From Ascarosepion bandense (lineage: Eukaryota; Mollusca; Cephalopoda; Sepiida; Sepiidae), in assembly GCA_037127315.1 (NCBI GenBank), contig JBBBDQ010000191.1:15795001-15859000 (forward strand): a DNA stretch of 64,000 nucleotides, written 5' to 3'. Numbering within the stretch: the stretch's first letter is position 1; every line of letters begins with the position of its first letter. Below are positions 1 to 13,925 of this stretch, piece by piece. The translations under genes and the position numbers were made by a program. Under the pieces are notes generated by a model. The model saw only the letters and a list, made by a program, of their open reading frames with translations. It had not been told where the DNA came from and searched no databases.

Positions 1-263
1 ATTTGTAAATATATTTATTTTGCTTTTTACTTTCTCAGTTTATTAGTTTTTTAATCTTATAGCTGGCTTTTTTATCAGCTTCCTAGACAGAAGTAACTAG
101 TTGTAGTGTACAATAATTAGCAATTGTTGTTTTCCTTCCTGTTTTTTATTCCTTATGATTACAAACATTTTATCTCCATGAATAGTTAAATGCTTAAGCA
201 TTAAATAAAATAATAGATTGTTGATAAAAGTGGAAATGATGTTCCAAGTGATAGATTTCTTTT

Positions 264-304
<41 letters not shown>

Positions 305-764
305 CAATTGAGTGTTGTATGTTAAGAAATATTGTAGCTTATAAAAATATTTGTGTGGCTTTTTTCTTCATAAATATCAAATATATGTATTTATGTTGTT
401 ATGTAATGTTGACTTCTTCTAAACAACCATTTCTGCTCTTTTATGTTATCTTTTTAATATTTTTTTTATGATAAACTGGTTTACAGAATATTTTGTTGAA
501 TAGATAATTGGATAATAGACCAAGTAACACACCAGTTGATGGTATATATTCATTATATTCTTTTGTGATTTATTTTATGAATTTAAAACATTAATACCTT
601 GTTCTTCAAAGCTTTAGCACCATGAAGACTTTTGTACAAACCATTCTACCATTCACATGCTTTTGGTTTTGAGTCATACTGCAGTCAAGATTGTATGCTA
701 TCTTTCTCAATTATCTTTTGACTGGTTCTTTAAAAACATTGTATAGTCATAAATATGACATTCT
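1..764. other. AT-rich DNA with no gene
   Basis: The only structure I see is a TA microsatellite at about 270-299. No exon-like open stretch flanked by splice signals was recognised. Confidence 0.6.
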
Positions 765-1490
765 ACAGGGTATGGACAAATTGTCATCTAAAAGACACAA
801 AAATGAACCCAACACTGACATCTCATTTTAACAGATATATTTACCAAAATTACACAAAAATATCTTGAAATATCAAAGAGTAAATTTATTCAATAAAATT
901 GCCAAAAGAATCGGAATTTCCTGCAAGTCTTCTGGATGGTGAATGCTGTCATAATACTTTCGTTCAGTTCATCTTTAGTGTTACAAGCAGTTTTGTTGGT
1001 ATCTCGCTCAACTTATAATCAAGTGGGGTTGCAGTCTGGGGAGATAGGTGGCCAGATGTAAGGGATGATGTGGTTGCAGAAATTGTCTGACAGCCATGAC
1101 TGTGTTCTTCTACTTGTGTTTTGTGGTGCAGTCCTTTTTCCAGATATAGTATCTTCCAGTAGCCACCCTCTTGAACCAAGACAGTACTACCTCCTCAATG
1201 CACTTGATGGAGGCCTCCATATTGAGTTAAAGACCCTATAGAAAGATAAATAGAGGTACAATGTCACCATCATTAGTGGTCACTCCAAACACCTTTGTAA
1301 TTGCTATTAGACTCCTCCAACTCTTCCTGAATGCTCTGTACTGTCCTCACATTGACATCCAAACGCTCTTAAATGTTTGTATTGGAGCTTCCAGTGCGAA
1401 TGCCAAGAAGTACAGCATGCCATTTCCAAATTTCTTGTGGAGTGAATCACATCATGGTGTACAACTGACCCTACTATACTATGCAGGTTG
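765..1490 (-). mobile_element. Decayed mariner transposon, transposase remnant
   Basis: Read on the minus strand in shifting frames, the segment gives mariner transposase pieces. RTVQSIQEEL near 1350 matches the N-terminal helix-turn-helix part. Next come IKCIEEVVLSW and TQSWLSDNFCNHI, then IWPPISPDCNP near 1030-1060, which matches the mariner WPP.SPD.NP box with the last catalytic Asp, and finally NTKDEL and TCRKF. In intact elements a DNA-cutting domain with a D,D34D triad lies between these pieces. The segment joining N-terminal and catalytic parts is missing, so an internal deletion is likely, and there are stops and frameshifts. ACAGGGTATGGACAAA at 765 resembles a mariner terminal inverted repeat after a TA. 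The partner terminus was not found near 1490. Confidence 0.8.
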
Positions 1491-2285
1491 TCAAATTGAT
1501 AAGTTTGTATTTATCAATTTTTTAACTTCAATAAGTTATATCTATTGCTTCTACATTTTTATAAGTTTATTTCTTTGATAAAGTTTACTAGTGAAATATT
1601 GTTTTTTACTTGGTAGTAAATGGTTATGGGTATTCTTCTTGATATTTGGATCTTGTCGAAAACAAAACCTTATTATGACCATCATACTGAATTTCTAGTT
1701 ATGTTAAATCCCTTGTTTCATATTCTTTCGTATATATATATGGACATTTATTTGCAGTTCCCAAGTAAAAATTGTCAAAATGGATCTCTGAGATTAGAAA
1801 TATTAAATATGAATAAGATGTCTTTTCATGAAATAAATTTCTCATATGTGGAATTATTAGATACTAAACACTTCAAATACCTTGTTGTATGGATCATTTA
1901 TAACAGTTTTAGTATAAAAGATAAAGAAACTGAATATAAAATAGGCTGTGCTATGGATAGTTTGACCCAACACTAAAAGTTGCTACAAAACGAAAGCATT
2001 AGCCTAAAACCATGACACCTCCTTAAATAGTCTCATCAGATTGAGACATTCTTATGAATGTCAGGCATGGTGCCAAACTCATTCAGAAATATCTAAATTG
2101 TTAGCTGTTTACAGTCACTTTTTCAGATTGATTAAAACTCTCTCTGAGCATGTAAGTCTCAGTGAGGACCATCTTTCTTCAAACTTTCTGGACCTATGTT
2201 ATAGAATCACAAAAAAAAAAAAAAATGAACTAAAGCCACATAACTTGGTGACTTTTAATAACATTTAAAATAGATAACTTGAAGA
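1491..2285. other. Unassigned AT-rich DNA
   Basis: Two short open frames occur on the + strand (1620-1976 and 2041-2268), but neither resembles a known protein nor has exon-like borders. No repeat was recognised. Confidence 0.5.
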
Positions 2286-2680
2286 AAAATGATGATATAA
2301 CCAAGATGTTGATGTTTCACACTATTTTGAACAAAAGGTTAGAAAGAAAGCTTGCCACCCTCACCTCCCAACCACCATATTGGAAAGAGCAATAACATTG
2401 AACGTTTATAGAAATATATATGTAAAAATAGAATTTTGTAGAAAAATATACATTTTTGAAGAAAAATTGTCATCACACATTTTTGAAGGAAAAAATTCTC
2501 AACAAAACATTTTTGAATACAAAACTAGAAGACATATAAAATAAAAAAAGAATAAAAACAAAAACTTTTTATTAATATCGGACTAAATCAACCTTCTCAC
2601 TATAACTGAACATTAAAACATAGGTTAAGACCTCATCTTTTTGGCATTAAATAACCCACAGAGGTTGATATGCCGATAAA
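2286..2680 (+). repeat. Hairpin-tailed interspersed repeat, copy A
   Basis: The left part (about 2286-2400, containing GAACAAAAGGTTAGAAAG and GAAAGAGCAATAACA) recurs at 36655-36785. The middle (about 2440-2520) has degenerate units like ACATTTTTGAAGGAAAAA, which resemble the minisatellite unit seen at 50 kb. The right end at 2643-2674 is a 32-base hairpin opening GGCAT and closing ATGCC, also present at 15985 and 52263. The family is defined here by shared ends and middle. It may be a non-autonomous Helitron/Helentron-like element, but that is inference. Confidence 0.6.
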
Positions 2681-5600
2681 CAAAACTCAAACCTTAAATA
2701 TAAAATATAAGGAAAGAAGTGTTACATTTCAGAAAAAGGATATGGATTCAATTACAAAAAAGATTACACTCTTTAGAAATGCAAAAAAAGGAAAAATCTT
2801 TGAGGAAGCAAACATTAACACAAAGCAGAAAATACAGCACACATACCTCAGTTCTTCAACTGAATACTCAATAAGGATGTCTCAGCACAAAGGTTGTCTA
2901 GAGAGCCTTTTCTAGTAATTAGTTGGAAAGTTAATCCTGAATGTTTGTTCAGTTTAGATTCTTTTTAGGAAGATGATGAAAGAAAATTCTTTCCTTGTGC
3001 TGATTTAGGACACCTTTGGCTGGACATCCTCCATGGGCACTAATGCTTCCTGCTCAGTGGTTAATTGCTTTCTGTTGATCTAATAGCAGTCCCTTTTATT
3101 GAAAAAAGCAGGACTACACTAGCTCCGTCCAGGATTTCACAAAGTCTTGAAGTGCTTGTCTCTCATTGGCAGGTAAATAAGAAACCTTTCTCCATGAATT
3201 CAAACACTTCTCCATAGTTTACAAATTTTAGTAGGTTTGAAATGCTGAGCTGAACAATTTTTACACAAATTTTTGGGGCAGTTATTTTAAAGCCAATTTT
3301 AAAACAGATTTTCACAACTGCAACAATTTCTGAAAACCTGTCTGGTACAAAAATACACTTTTCTATAATAAAAAAGTAAACAGACAATTAAACATTTATT
3401 TACTATACTAAAGACCAAGTTATAAAATACTTTTTATAAACCTACAAAATATTAAGAATGAATTTGTATTAGTAAGGATTTATATAAAGCTAAAATGATG
3501 TTGTAAAATTGAACTATTTAAGATATTATATCAGTTTATCACTTCCATGTGATACAAAACTGAAACTGGTTTTGTCAGAAAAATTACATTATAATATCTA
3601 TGTATACCTAAAAAAAAATCATTTGTACTTTCCTCAACTGAATTTCGTTCCTCTTAACTCTCTACACACATTAATACTGAATCTCATACAAAGTTGTTCT
3701 AGTATAGACTCCAAATTAACTTCAATATTTGTAATTTTATTGATTGCTTTTAAATTAATTATAACATTTTTTGTTGAAACTGATGTGAAAAGGATATGAA
3801 TTGTTGCAAAACTGTAATGTTGATTAATTATTAATAAGCACCAGAGAGGAAGTTATCAAATAATTAGCTTTGGCTGACATCACTTTCCGCTTCTTTTTTA
3901 ATTTCTTTGTAATTGGTTACATCCTTTTTAAATAATTTTGATTAAGATCTTTTATAAAACTTTCACTTTTTAAAATATTTTTCTCCTCAAAGTATCTTTT
4001 TTTGCATCTGCTCTTAATAGCATTTCATTTTCATGACTAGAATTTTCTTTTAACTTTACATATTTAGAAAGATTTGATGAGGTTTTACAGTTTTGTAAGA
4101 TTTCTTACAAACGTTTTTTGCAATTGTTTTTATTTCATCTTTTACACTTCAGCTGTTTATAAATCATGATAAGCAAATGATTTATTTTGTAAGAATTAAA
4201 TTTGTTGGAGTTTACAATTTGGGTCATTATTAATAATTGTTTTTAATTGGGTTTACAAGAGAGCCATAGAAAAACAGAAAGGACAGGGCACATAGAAGAA
4301 GACAGAAAAACTCTAATGTAAAGCTGAAAATTTAAAGCCTCTACAAATGGAATTTGATTAAAAGACAAAACAAAATCGGCTTCTAACCATGTTACCTGCA
4401 AATAGTCTTAAAAGATGAATGTGAATACATTTTAAAATTATTTGAGGGTCCTTAAATGTTTTTAATGTAGATATATTTTTCCTACAACATCAAAACAAAA
4501 TGGGCTTCTACTTATAATAATTATAGTTGATCAGATTAACCATTTTGTTTTCACATAACTTTTTAATCCATTTTTTTTTTTAAGACTTTTCTTTCTTTAT
4601 GTTGTGAGGATTAGAAAGAAGTTATTTATATATTTTTAATTTAACATGATTGATTCGTTTGGATTGGTTAAATTTGTCCCTGTAGTTATGAGTTTTTGAC
4701 AAAGTCATTTATTTATTATGCACCCCCCCCACCTATTGAGACAATTCTGTTTTACATTCTCCCTATATTTGCTTGACTTTCAGACATTACATTTTTATAC
4801 TGTACAAATTGGTGTCATGATTATTATTTAATTTCTTCATATGACAACTTTGAGAGTGGTGGGGTGTTGTTATTCCTTTGTATTTTATTACCCACTCTTA
4901 GGTTTCCAAGGCTTCTGAAATGTATCCCATCTTTCATCACAATTTTTATTAATGGGATTTGAATAAACACTTAAGTTTTCTGTAATTTTGTTTGTTTTTA
5001 TTTTTTTAATTTTGCATCCTCTTCTGTTTGTTTTCTATAGCATTTTTTTGTGTTTCTGTAAATTACTATAATAATTCTTGTTCACATTTGAAATAAAATT
5101 TGAAGACCTTGTAAAAATATCTTAAATGTTGTACATGGTTGGAATAATGTTAAATCATTTCCTTCATGTTTAGATTGATGTTGTATTTGTTCCTAGAATG
5201 ACATATCATTGCTTAACCTTTCAATGAATGGCTATTATGTGGAATATACTCCCCAAATTTGTTCTCTCAGTATAGTTCACAAAACAAAACAAAAAAAAAA
5301 TAAACAGCAGCTTTTTTTTTCTTCTAACCCTGCTTCACTTGAATATGGTCAGCAATGCCAGTATAAGAGAAATGTCTTCCTCTTTGGGTGTTAAAAATGC
5401 TTTGTGTACTTCCCAATTCACAAAGGCAGCACATGTAGCTTGGGAAATGCCCCTTTTAATGAAAACCAAGACACACTCATCCCTGTTTTCCTCTGCTTGT
5501 TTGTATTTCCCATATCAAATTTATAGAAGAAAAGGAGATGGATCACTCAATGAAGTCAAATGAATAAACCATCAAATATGTAGTTTGCTCTAAACCTCAT

Positions 5601-8040
5601 AGAGAACAATAAATATATTGTTACTTAGTTTCTCTCTTATCACTCCAAAATAACTTTTGGTTATTAGGAAACTTTTAATGTAATATTAATTAAACTTTTC
5701 TACTTAGGACATTTTAAAATAAAGGGGAAAAAAAGTCTCTATTAAAGATGAATGAAGCAGCAATTTTCTAAATTTATATAACTTATAATAACTTTGTTCA
5801 TTGAAATTCTATGCTCATTTGATGTCACTTGTTCATCCTTTAATGATTTTGTTTTATCAGACATTTTCAAAGACAAGTGTAAGCAGATAATTAAAAAAAA
5901 TATTTTCTCCTTTTATTAATTTTATTTTTTGGTATTTTGACAGTGAGTTGAAATTTCGGAGTATTGTCATTTCACACATTTCTTTGACTAGAATCTGATA
6001 TGCTGCATTTTTTTTTTTAAATTAACATTTTTGGCTGCTTATGTTCTTTGGCTTTTGAATTAAATTGGTCTAATTTAGAACAAAGACATATCTTCAGATG
6101 AGACTTTCATGCAAGAACACTAGGGAATTTTACCTACTATAGAATGCCTAAGTAGGAATGAAGGTAGTCAACTAGAGTTAATAACTCCATTTAGCTGCTA
6201 TTGACTTTGTGGATAAGATGACAGAAGCATGCATATATAACAAAGCAAATTCTCATGGTATGCTATCAATGGTAGCCTCTCATCTCAAGCTACAGTTTTG
6301 TTCTGAATCTCTTATTTAATTTGAAAGATAAAAAAATGTAACTAAAAAATATTAATATCTTAACAAAAAATGAGCTTAGGGTGTCTCCGATGTCTATTAT
6401 CTAGGTTTTATAAAGACATTAAGTAATCACAAATCAAATTGCTTGTATGAGTTTGTTTAATTTTTATAATGAAGACAAATGGTGAATCTTAAAAAATTAT
6501 TTTGTACAACTGAAATGAACATGCTCTTTTTCATTATAGCAATGCAAATTTTTATTTTTCATTCCACACTAAAAATTCAGCTTTCAAATTCCATTTAGAA
6601 GGCAACATAAAAACGTTAATAGATTTATTCAAGATCAGAATACAATTATAAGAAAGATTGTATTTATATCCATAAAATGTATTCCAAATTGGAATTTTTA
6701 TTAGCACTACTGCAAATACATCTATATGAATCAATCCTTATAATCTATTAAAATCTAGTATTTATTTCTCTTAAGTGCATTGTTTCTTTGAAGTATGATT
6801 CAAGTTAATAATTCACCTAATAATAATTTACTTCCATATTTTTTGTTTCATTCATTGAAAGTGTTCATTTGCTTCTTCATAATTTTATTATTAGTTTTTC
6901 AATTTATTATTTTCATTTATTTGATCATGTGACACCTGTATATTTAAATGTAATTATTAGTCAAATATATTAACAAATGTAATTTATCTGATAGAATTTG
7001 GATCCTTTGCCATGAAATAGGCATATCATGAGTCATTCAATGTTCTTATTTTCATCTCTTGATATTGTTATAAAATGAGATTTTAAAGTTTAAAAAATAT
7101 GCAAAATATTTTTTTCAAATAGCTATTTTATTAGTAGTTTTAAAATACCCTTAAAAATTAATGTGATCTAATATTAGTATCTTATGTATCACTGAATCTA
7201 AAACTACCAAAATGTGGTCTAAATGTACTTGTTTATTCTTAGATCCAAATTCTAACTGTGGTTAATTTATCATTTTTTAATATAATTGATATATAATATT
7301 TCATTGATTTAAAATCTTAAGAATATATTTTAATCTTTGAAAAGAAGAAAACGTTTCTTGAGTGTATTTGCCATGTATTAGTCTGTGTTCTGCTTGCTGA
7401 TGATTTTTCTTTAAATATGTATAAAGTTCAGTAAAATATTTTCTGTTGTTTCTTTTTCTCTTTTTTTTAAATCTTCAAGTCTCCCCAGGACTGTCTCCAG
7501 GTTTGTTTCACCTTTTGTCACTTCTTTTATATTTTTCTTTTATATGTGAATCTCCTAAAGAAAAATGTAAGAAAAAATGTCAATTTCAGGTTGCCAGCTT
7601 TTTGGAATCATCTCTCAAAATTTCCATAAATTCTTAAACTGCTTTGCATTGTATATCGTCTTATTGCTTCATTCTGAATTTGAAACTCATTTAAAGAGAA
7701 AAAAATACAATGAACATATGGACTTGATGTTCTTTTTTAAAATAATTTGCTACATTAAGTGATATTCATTGTTGTCTGTGTTTGTGAATATTTTTAAGTC
7801 CTTAAGCTTTCTGTCTTATATAGCGTTCAGCTCTTTTCTCTCCATGCATGATTTTTATTGTAAGAAACTAGTCTCCATTTTATTTTTTTCTTTATTTTTA
7901 AACAACTATATAAAATTTAATCATTTCATGACAACTTGAAAGAGAACCTTACATTATTCTTATTTTCTGTTGTTTTGTATCATTTTAACCACTTAAAATG
8001 AGAACCATTAAACTTTAGCTCAATTTTGGAAGATTTATTT
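2681..8040. other. AT-rich DNA with no recognised feature
   Basis: I see long A/T tracts and short chance open frames only, for example at 3509-3799 and 5209-5394. A poly-C run at about 4723-4731 interrupts the AT-rich background. No protein similarity, tRNA-like structure or repeat shared with the rest of the window was recognised. Confidence 0.5.
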
Positions 8041-8044
8041 TTTA

Positions 8045-8200
8045 CCTTCTGTTCTGGTTTCAAATCTCACCAGGATCAATATGTAAATGAGGTGACTTCT
8101 TGATAAAATCAGTCTGGGAGAAATGATCCTAGTATGTGGCACTGTTAGTAAGTGCCTGGAAACCGTACCACAGGTTGACCCAAGCCTTTTGAGTGAAACT
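8045..8200 (+). repeat. Possible degenerate tRNA-derived SINE
   Basis: GGTTTCAAATCTCACC resembles an RNA polymerase III B box (GGTTCRANTCC). The following CAAGCCTTTTGAGTG resembles the CAAAGCCTTGTGAGTGG core of a common cephalopod tRNA-Lys-type SINE. The region is less AT-rich than its surroundings. The match is weak and the ends are unclear. Confidence 0.3.
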
Positions 8201-10885
8201 GGGTACATGTAACTGTTCTGAAGCTGTTCATGGTTGTGTTAGCATAATCACATGTCATCATGGTTGACAGTTTGAGCATGCTAGTCTTATTTAACTATTG
8301 ATCACACCAGATTATGTGCTATCTCTCAGGTTTGCTCAGAATAGTTGCAGTATAAACAATGGGTTGTTTGGGTGTTGAAGAAATCAAAAATGTGCCTGAG
8401 TAGGTGTCTGCAACATAGATTGGCTCACATAGTAGGCTCTATAGAGATCTGAGAGTGATAGATGCCTACTACATTTCTAAGAAAACATTGTAAATCTGGC
8501 ATAATGAATTCATTTACTTCAGGTGCCTAAATTTAAAATCCTTTATCCTCATTCTGAATTAAAAACTTGTACAGCATAAAATACTTAAAATCTTCAACAC
8601 CCTAATCTTTTCTTGCTGTTAAATAAATTGAAATATCAATGTATATTCTCTGTAACTTTATTCAGATTAATATCCTTATTTTTTTTTATTTTATGGGTAT
8701 AATTTTCACTGTGTTGTTAAATCTTCAGATGATAGGTTAATGATCTTGATTTTACAAGCTGTATGAATATTATAACTGAAAATGGAATGTTTTGTTGCAG
8801 CTGCATATAGTTGTAAGAATGCACATAAAATCACTTCCTACAATTAACTGATACACACTGCATGCATAAAACGGATCATTTGTCACGTTATCAGAATGAT
8901 AATTGGCAACGAGCAATAATGTGAAAGTAGAAAAACATACTACAATAGAAATTCATTGTCAAAGTCTTTTAGCAGAAAGCTTTGACATACTGAGACATGT
9001 GCTAGCTGAAATTTAAAGCAAAGAATTAGTATTGTATTCTAAAATAAATATTTCAGTCATAGATCTCTCAAAATGACACAAATAATTCTAATTTAATTTT
9101 GTTTCTCAGGACAGTGGATTAGTTATGTAGTAACATCATGGGCCTTGTGGATAGAAAGGACTTGTTTTTCATTTTAATTCTTTTTTTCGTTTTTTGTTTT
9201 TTTCCATTCAGCTGGCAACCTAAGTAGATATCTGGTGCCGCATGTTGTAGTATAGTTGCACACTGTTTATATTGTTATTACTGTCCATTTTGATGTCTTT
9301 TTGGTTACAGCAATAATGGTGGTGGTGTTATAAAGATATATATGAGATTTTGTCTATGTGGAAGTTATTAAGTATTTGTTCACCTGAACAATTTAATATT
9401 TAATAGCTAAATGATTTTCAGCTATTCTTGATATTTTTGTCTATTTCCACATATACATTGAATATCATTATACTAACATTTGTATAATTTCTCTGCTAAT
9501 CTTATGGTGGATTCTATCCTTAAGTCATGGGTTTAAAGTCTAGCATTATGTAGTTATTATATGTACTGTTTACATTAGAAATTAACTTTTACCTAATCTA
9601 ACATTGTCTTTATAGATTTTTTATTGTATTTTCCTTTGTAATATTACATTTTTGTATATAATGTTATTGCTTTTAAATTATACTGATCCTATATGTAGAT
9701 ATTAATCACTAGATCTATTTTTAATTTAAGTTACTAAACTATTAATCTATAATAATAAAATATTGTTTTTTTATGTCTGTAACTATGTACTTATCAAATA
9801 TTACTGTCTCCTTTGACAATTTCTTTTTTATGCATACTTAATTTACTCTAGTTTTTCTATATGATGCCATATTTATAAGGCACCTGACATTTTATCATGT
9901 TTTCATTAAGTTGCCTTTATCTATAAAACTTGTATCCTTTAGTTTCATGGGGATCATTGTATACTATTCATATAAAAATATTAACTTTTTGTTTTAATTA
10001 CCTTATGTTATTATAAAGGATTCATAAAATTTATGTTTCAGTACAATAGCAAAATTTGTTGTCATGGTATTTCACAGATTTTGCTGCTCTAGATGCCTAT
10101 TCAATATGACATAGAAAATCTTTATTTTAAACTTTCCAATGTTTTTCACCCTTACTTTTGTATCCAATCAACCCTTTTGTTCACTCTTCTTTTGTGTATA
10201 TTTTAACATTTTACGTCATCACCACTCTTGATTTTGATATCACTTGCAAATCTCCTTGTCTTGATTTCAGAAACTACATAAAAACCATTATAGTTTCAAT
10301 TTAAGAGACTATATTGTTTAAAAAGAAAAAAAAAACACCATTTATAAAAACCTTGGTTTTTATTGCATATTTAATATCACGTCTGATAGATGGAATGTTG
10401 CACATGTCTACATCATATACTAAAACCCATGTAATGTGTGTGTGCACATATGTATGATCTTTTATTAAAGTTCAGTAATATTAGTGTTTGATGTTTAAAA
10501 ACAATTGTTACTCTTTCTGAATATTTAGTAATTATATCCGGGGTTTATTGCTGACATTTAAAGAAAGTTTTATTTTCATTTCTCTCATATTGAGAAAATT
10601 TATAAATCACTGCTTTGAATTTATATATCATGTAAGTTGTTTAGTTTGGGATGTTAATAAAAATATTGATTGGAAAATCTTTAAAGAAAATGTTAAAATG
10701 TAACTGAAAAATTAAGGTAAATCTCTAAAAATAAGAAAAATTATTTCCTGGGACAATAATAAAGCTCCAATGAACTAGCAAAATAATGGTACATCTTAGT
10801 GTTAAAAACAAAACGTTCTCTTGTTTAGTTGTTTGAAAAATCACTGCAAAAAGAAAGTATTCAATATGAATTATGAATCTATAGG
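8201..10885. other. AT-rich DNA with no recognised feature
   Basis: No gene, repeat border or RNA gene was recognised. A mildly GC-richer patch continues to about 8480. Confidence 0.45.
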
Positions 10886-11193
10886 ATGTGTGTTGTGGTG
10901 CATTGGATATCGGCTCGGAACGAGAAATTGTGAAGCCGAGTTTGAATTTCACCTGAATTCAGTGCATTCACTTATGCACAAATACCCTTGGGAAAGGTAT
11001 TAATCCATCTATTCCTTCCAGTTATGGGTTAAATAACAGGACAGATTGGGTTCTATAGCCTTGGTCAGCAACGAGTCTACTGCAGAAAGCAATGGCAACC
11101 TACTACGGGATAATCTTCTGTCTAGTCAGTCATGTCTCTTTTGAGACATGATCGCCCAATCGTGTATCACGTATGGCACTTAACTGACTGATT
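10886..11193 (+). repeat. tRNA-derived SINE, full-length copy
   Basis: The head TGTGTTGTGGTGCATTGG with the later GAGTTTGAATTTCAC fits a tRNA-like A box and B box. The body contains CAAATACCCTTGGGAAAG, TTATGGGTTAAATAACAG and GCAATGGCAACCTACT. The tail ends GGCACTTAACTGACTGA. The same sequence recurs at 16198 (reverse), 36049 and 42609 (reverse), with fragments at 43914 and 52953. It resembles tRNA-Arg-type SINEs described from octopus; that assignment is from memory and was not searched. Confidence 0.8.
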
Positions 11194-13085
11194 GAATGTG
11201 AAACAATCTCGACAAGAGTCATCTTAGAAAAAAGGTTTTATTTTGATTAGAAAAAGTTATCAACAAAATAAAATCTTAGAAGAGCTCAGTTAAAGTAAAC
11301 CAAGAAAAAGTATAGTTTTAATTTTAGTCTAAATATGAAAAGTACCTCCCACTCTCAGTTTATGTAAAATTATGAACTTTTTATAAAAGTCAAATTTAAA
11401 GAAAAAGTTTTCATCGTTGTTTTTCAGAATGAGAAAGATGATGCATTTTCTGTTAATTTCCTTTTTTATAAGCCATTTCTTATTCTCTAAGCTAAATCTG
11501 CTTACCCTTTGGCTTACCAAATTTGCACCCCCTCTGACTTTGTCCTATCAATCTATTTTCCATTTTATTTATTGTAGATAAACCATATTTTCTTTTTTAT
11601 AACATTATAAACACTAATTGATTGAAGATTAATGGATCATTTTTTGCAAAACACTTTCCAAATGATTGATTTTAATCTTGAAACATTATCTACCATTGTT
11701 GGCTTCAAAATATTGTTTCTAACTCTTGCTAATTGAAATCAGTTATTGCAAGCATGCATACAAATTACACACTACAATGTAATATTTTTCTATTCGTTTT
11801 TTTGGTAAGGAATGAAAAAGAATACAAGCTTTGTCAAAGAGTGTTCATTTACTTTCATTTTTTGTATGTTTTTTAAAAAACAACATTGATGAAAACTAAC
11901 TATACTCACTGTGTCTAGAATTTAATTTGAAATATTTTATTTTTAGAGATACTGCATAGTTTTCTGGAATTTGATTATGTCTTGTTTTATATTAAGGAAC
12001 TAGGATGGTCCTAATAAAACTAAACTAAATAAAAAAAAAAAAGACCCTTGTCTTTTATTAGAGTTAAGAATGTACATTGCCAATATAGGGAGGCTTCATG
12101 AATTTACTTTTATTATTAAAAAAGATAAAATTGCCATTTAATATCTATACCTGGAGGTTTGAATTTGGTGGTAGTGTATTCAAAGATAAGCATTCATTTT
12201 TTTTATAGCATTGTGGAAATTGCAATTTAAAAATGCTTTGTTTTAGGCAAGAGCAAATATGACCTATGTTTGTATTGCTTTCTCTTTAGGGTTTGAATAT
12301 TTTCATGTTACAAAGAATGAAAATATACAGTTACAAATAGCAAATTCTCTGGCATTTAAATTACTATTCACATAAAGCATTTGTAGCTAATATTGTCTAG
12401 GTTGCATTAAAAACATATGTTAACATATTTCACTTCCACATGTGTTCACTTAGTATAAAGAGAATTATTGTATATCTATATTTAAATGTGTTGCATAGTT
12501 GTATATTTATGTGTACCAAAGGATGTTTGGTGATAAGAGATTTGTTTGCCTTTCGCACTGCATCACATTGGTATGAGGAAATGTAAAATTCTCAGCTTAA
12601 TTCCTAAAATCTGACCAAATAACTAAGCTATAATTTTTAAAAAATATTTCTCTTTGATAGGACCAAGAACTTTTTCAGCACCTCTTGTATATTTGGCTGC
12701 ATATTCTGTTGAATTAAGAGTATGAGTAAAAAAATAAATTGAAAAACATTTCTTGATTACCAATTAAAAAAAAGAATTGAGATAAAATCAAGTGATACTG
12801 TTTAGTAAGGAAATGTTTGAGAAAAAAAATGGCATTGGTGGGGAGTAGGAAAAATAGAAAATAAGTGGAAGCAATAAGAAATGTCCATTTTTAAGTAGTT
12901 GTTTAACATTATTGTACTATTGCCCAGAAATCATTTTTTTCCTTCTCTGTTGCATTTTTCCTATGTTATAACAATTCTGTATCAGTTTTTCCACATTATT
13001 AATTTGCCAGTTGAATTTTTGTTAGTTGTATTATGCATCTCTTTGGTTCCTGTGATGCAGGAATTTTTGTATTTATCCTTTATTG
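11194..13085. other. AT-rich DNA with no recognised feature
   Basis: Only chance open frames and homopolymer runs are seen. No repeat shared with other parts of the window was recognised. Confidence 0.5.
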
Positions 13086-13330
13086 GAAACTTCATTTGGT
13101 GGTTACCTCTCTGCAGAGGGTGTATTCTGAAGCCCCAGCTGACAGGGCCTTTCATGTTAAGTTGATACACTTAACTGGGCCAGGGAGGATAAGAGATCCC
13201 ATAACTTCTAGCATGTCAATGTGTATATATATATAATAGAGAGAGACAGAGAAAGACACACAGGTTGATTCAATATAGTCTATTAGCTGAATTTTTATCT
13301 AAAATATGAAATCATTCTGAAAAACAAATT
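13086..13330 (+). repeat. Inverted repeat, left arm
   Basis: This segment, with TGTATTCTGAAGCCCC, AGGGCCTTTCATGTTAAG, GGGCCAGGGAGGATAA and GGTTGATTCAATATAG, is the reverse complement of about 15270-15550 with small gaps and a different microsatellite in the middle. The two arms lie about 2 kb apart and point towards each other. It is probably two oppositely inserted copies of one repeat. Confidence 0.75.
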
Positions 13331-13458
13331 GATCAGAGCATTGGGTGGAAGTCTTGGATAAAACAATACCAGCATGCATAACAAAAAAGAAGGTAGATGG
13401 ATGATAAATTAAAAATAGCTGGAAGACATCACTTAAATCGGTTTATTTTTAATCAGTA

Positions 13459-13925
13459 ACTAGCAGTATAGCCCGGTGTTGCTCGGGTGTAATGAAAGCT
13501 TTAAAACTAATCCATGGTCCTGGAGCTCAGACTCTTTGGACGTTGGCATGAAAGACTAAAAAGCAATAGTTGTTTCCATTTAAAGCGAAACCATAGACTG
13601 AAAGAAAAATGAATGGATGTAAATCAAATTTTGATTTCCTGGTATCGATATCAAATTTTCTGCACTATTGTTAAGAACTGCAACCTTGAAACTTCTGAAT
13701 ATCGTTTCTTATGTTTTTGTCTATGAGTGTATCAAATTTGATTAAAATCACACCACTCCTTCTTTTTTTATATTTATCGGGGGTACCTCGACAGAAAACT
13801 TAGTTAAGAACCCTCACAGACACTTATAGTACAACTGTAAATTTTCAAGAAAATTGGTTCAGCTGTTTCGGAGTCTATAGGTAATGGTCACACACACAGA
13901 CAAATAAGTTTAGATTTAGATTAAA
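13459..13925. repeat. Interspersed repeat with TTGCTCGGG head, copy 1
   Basis: It starts ACTAGCAGTATAGCCCGG and continues with a GTTGCTCGGGTGTAATG motif. The far end has AAATTGGTTCAGCTGTTT, GGAGTCTATAGGTAATGG and a CA-rich tract, then TTTAGATTTAGATT. Copies sit at 17971-18490 and 34292-34980. This head and tail layout is typical of short RTE-like non-LTR elements or their SINEs in invertebrates. No coding remnant was seen, so the class is inferred. Confidence 0.65.

Noticed and set aside
1620..1976. 118-residue + strand frame
   Set aside because: No recognisable motif, no exon-like borders, composition like surrounding AT-rich DNA.
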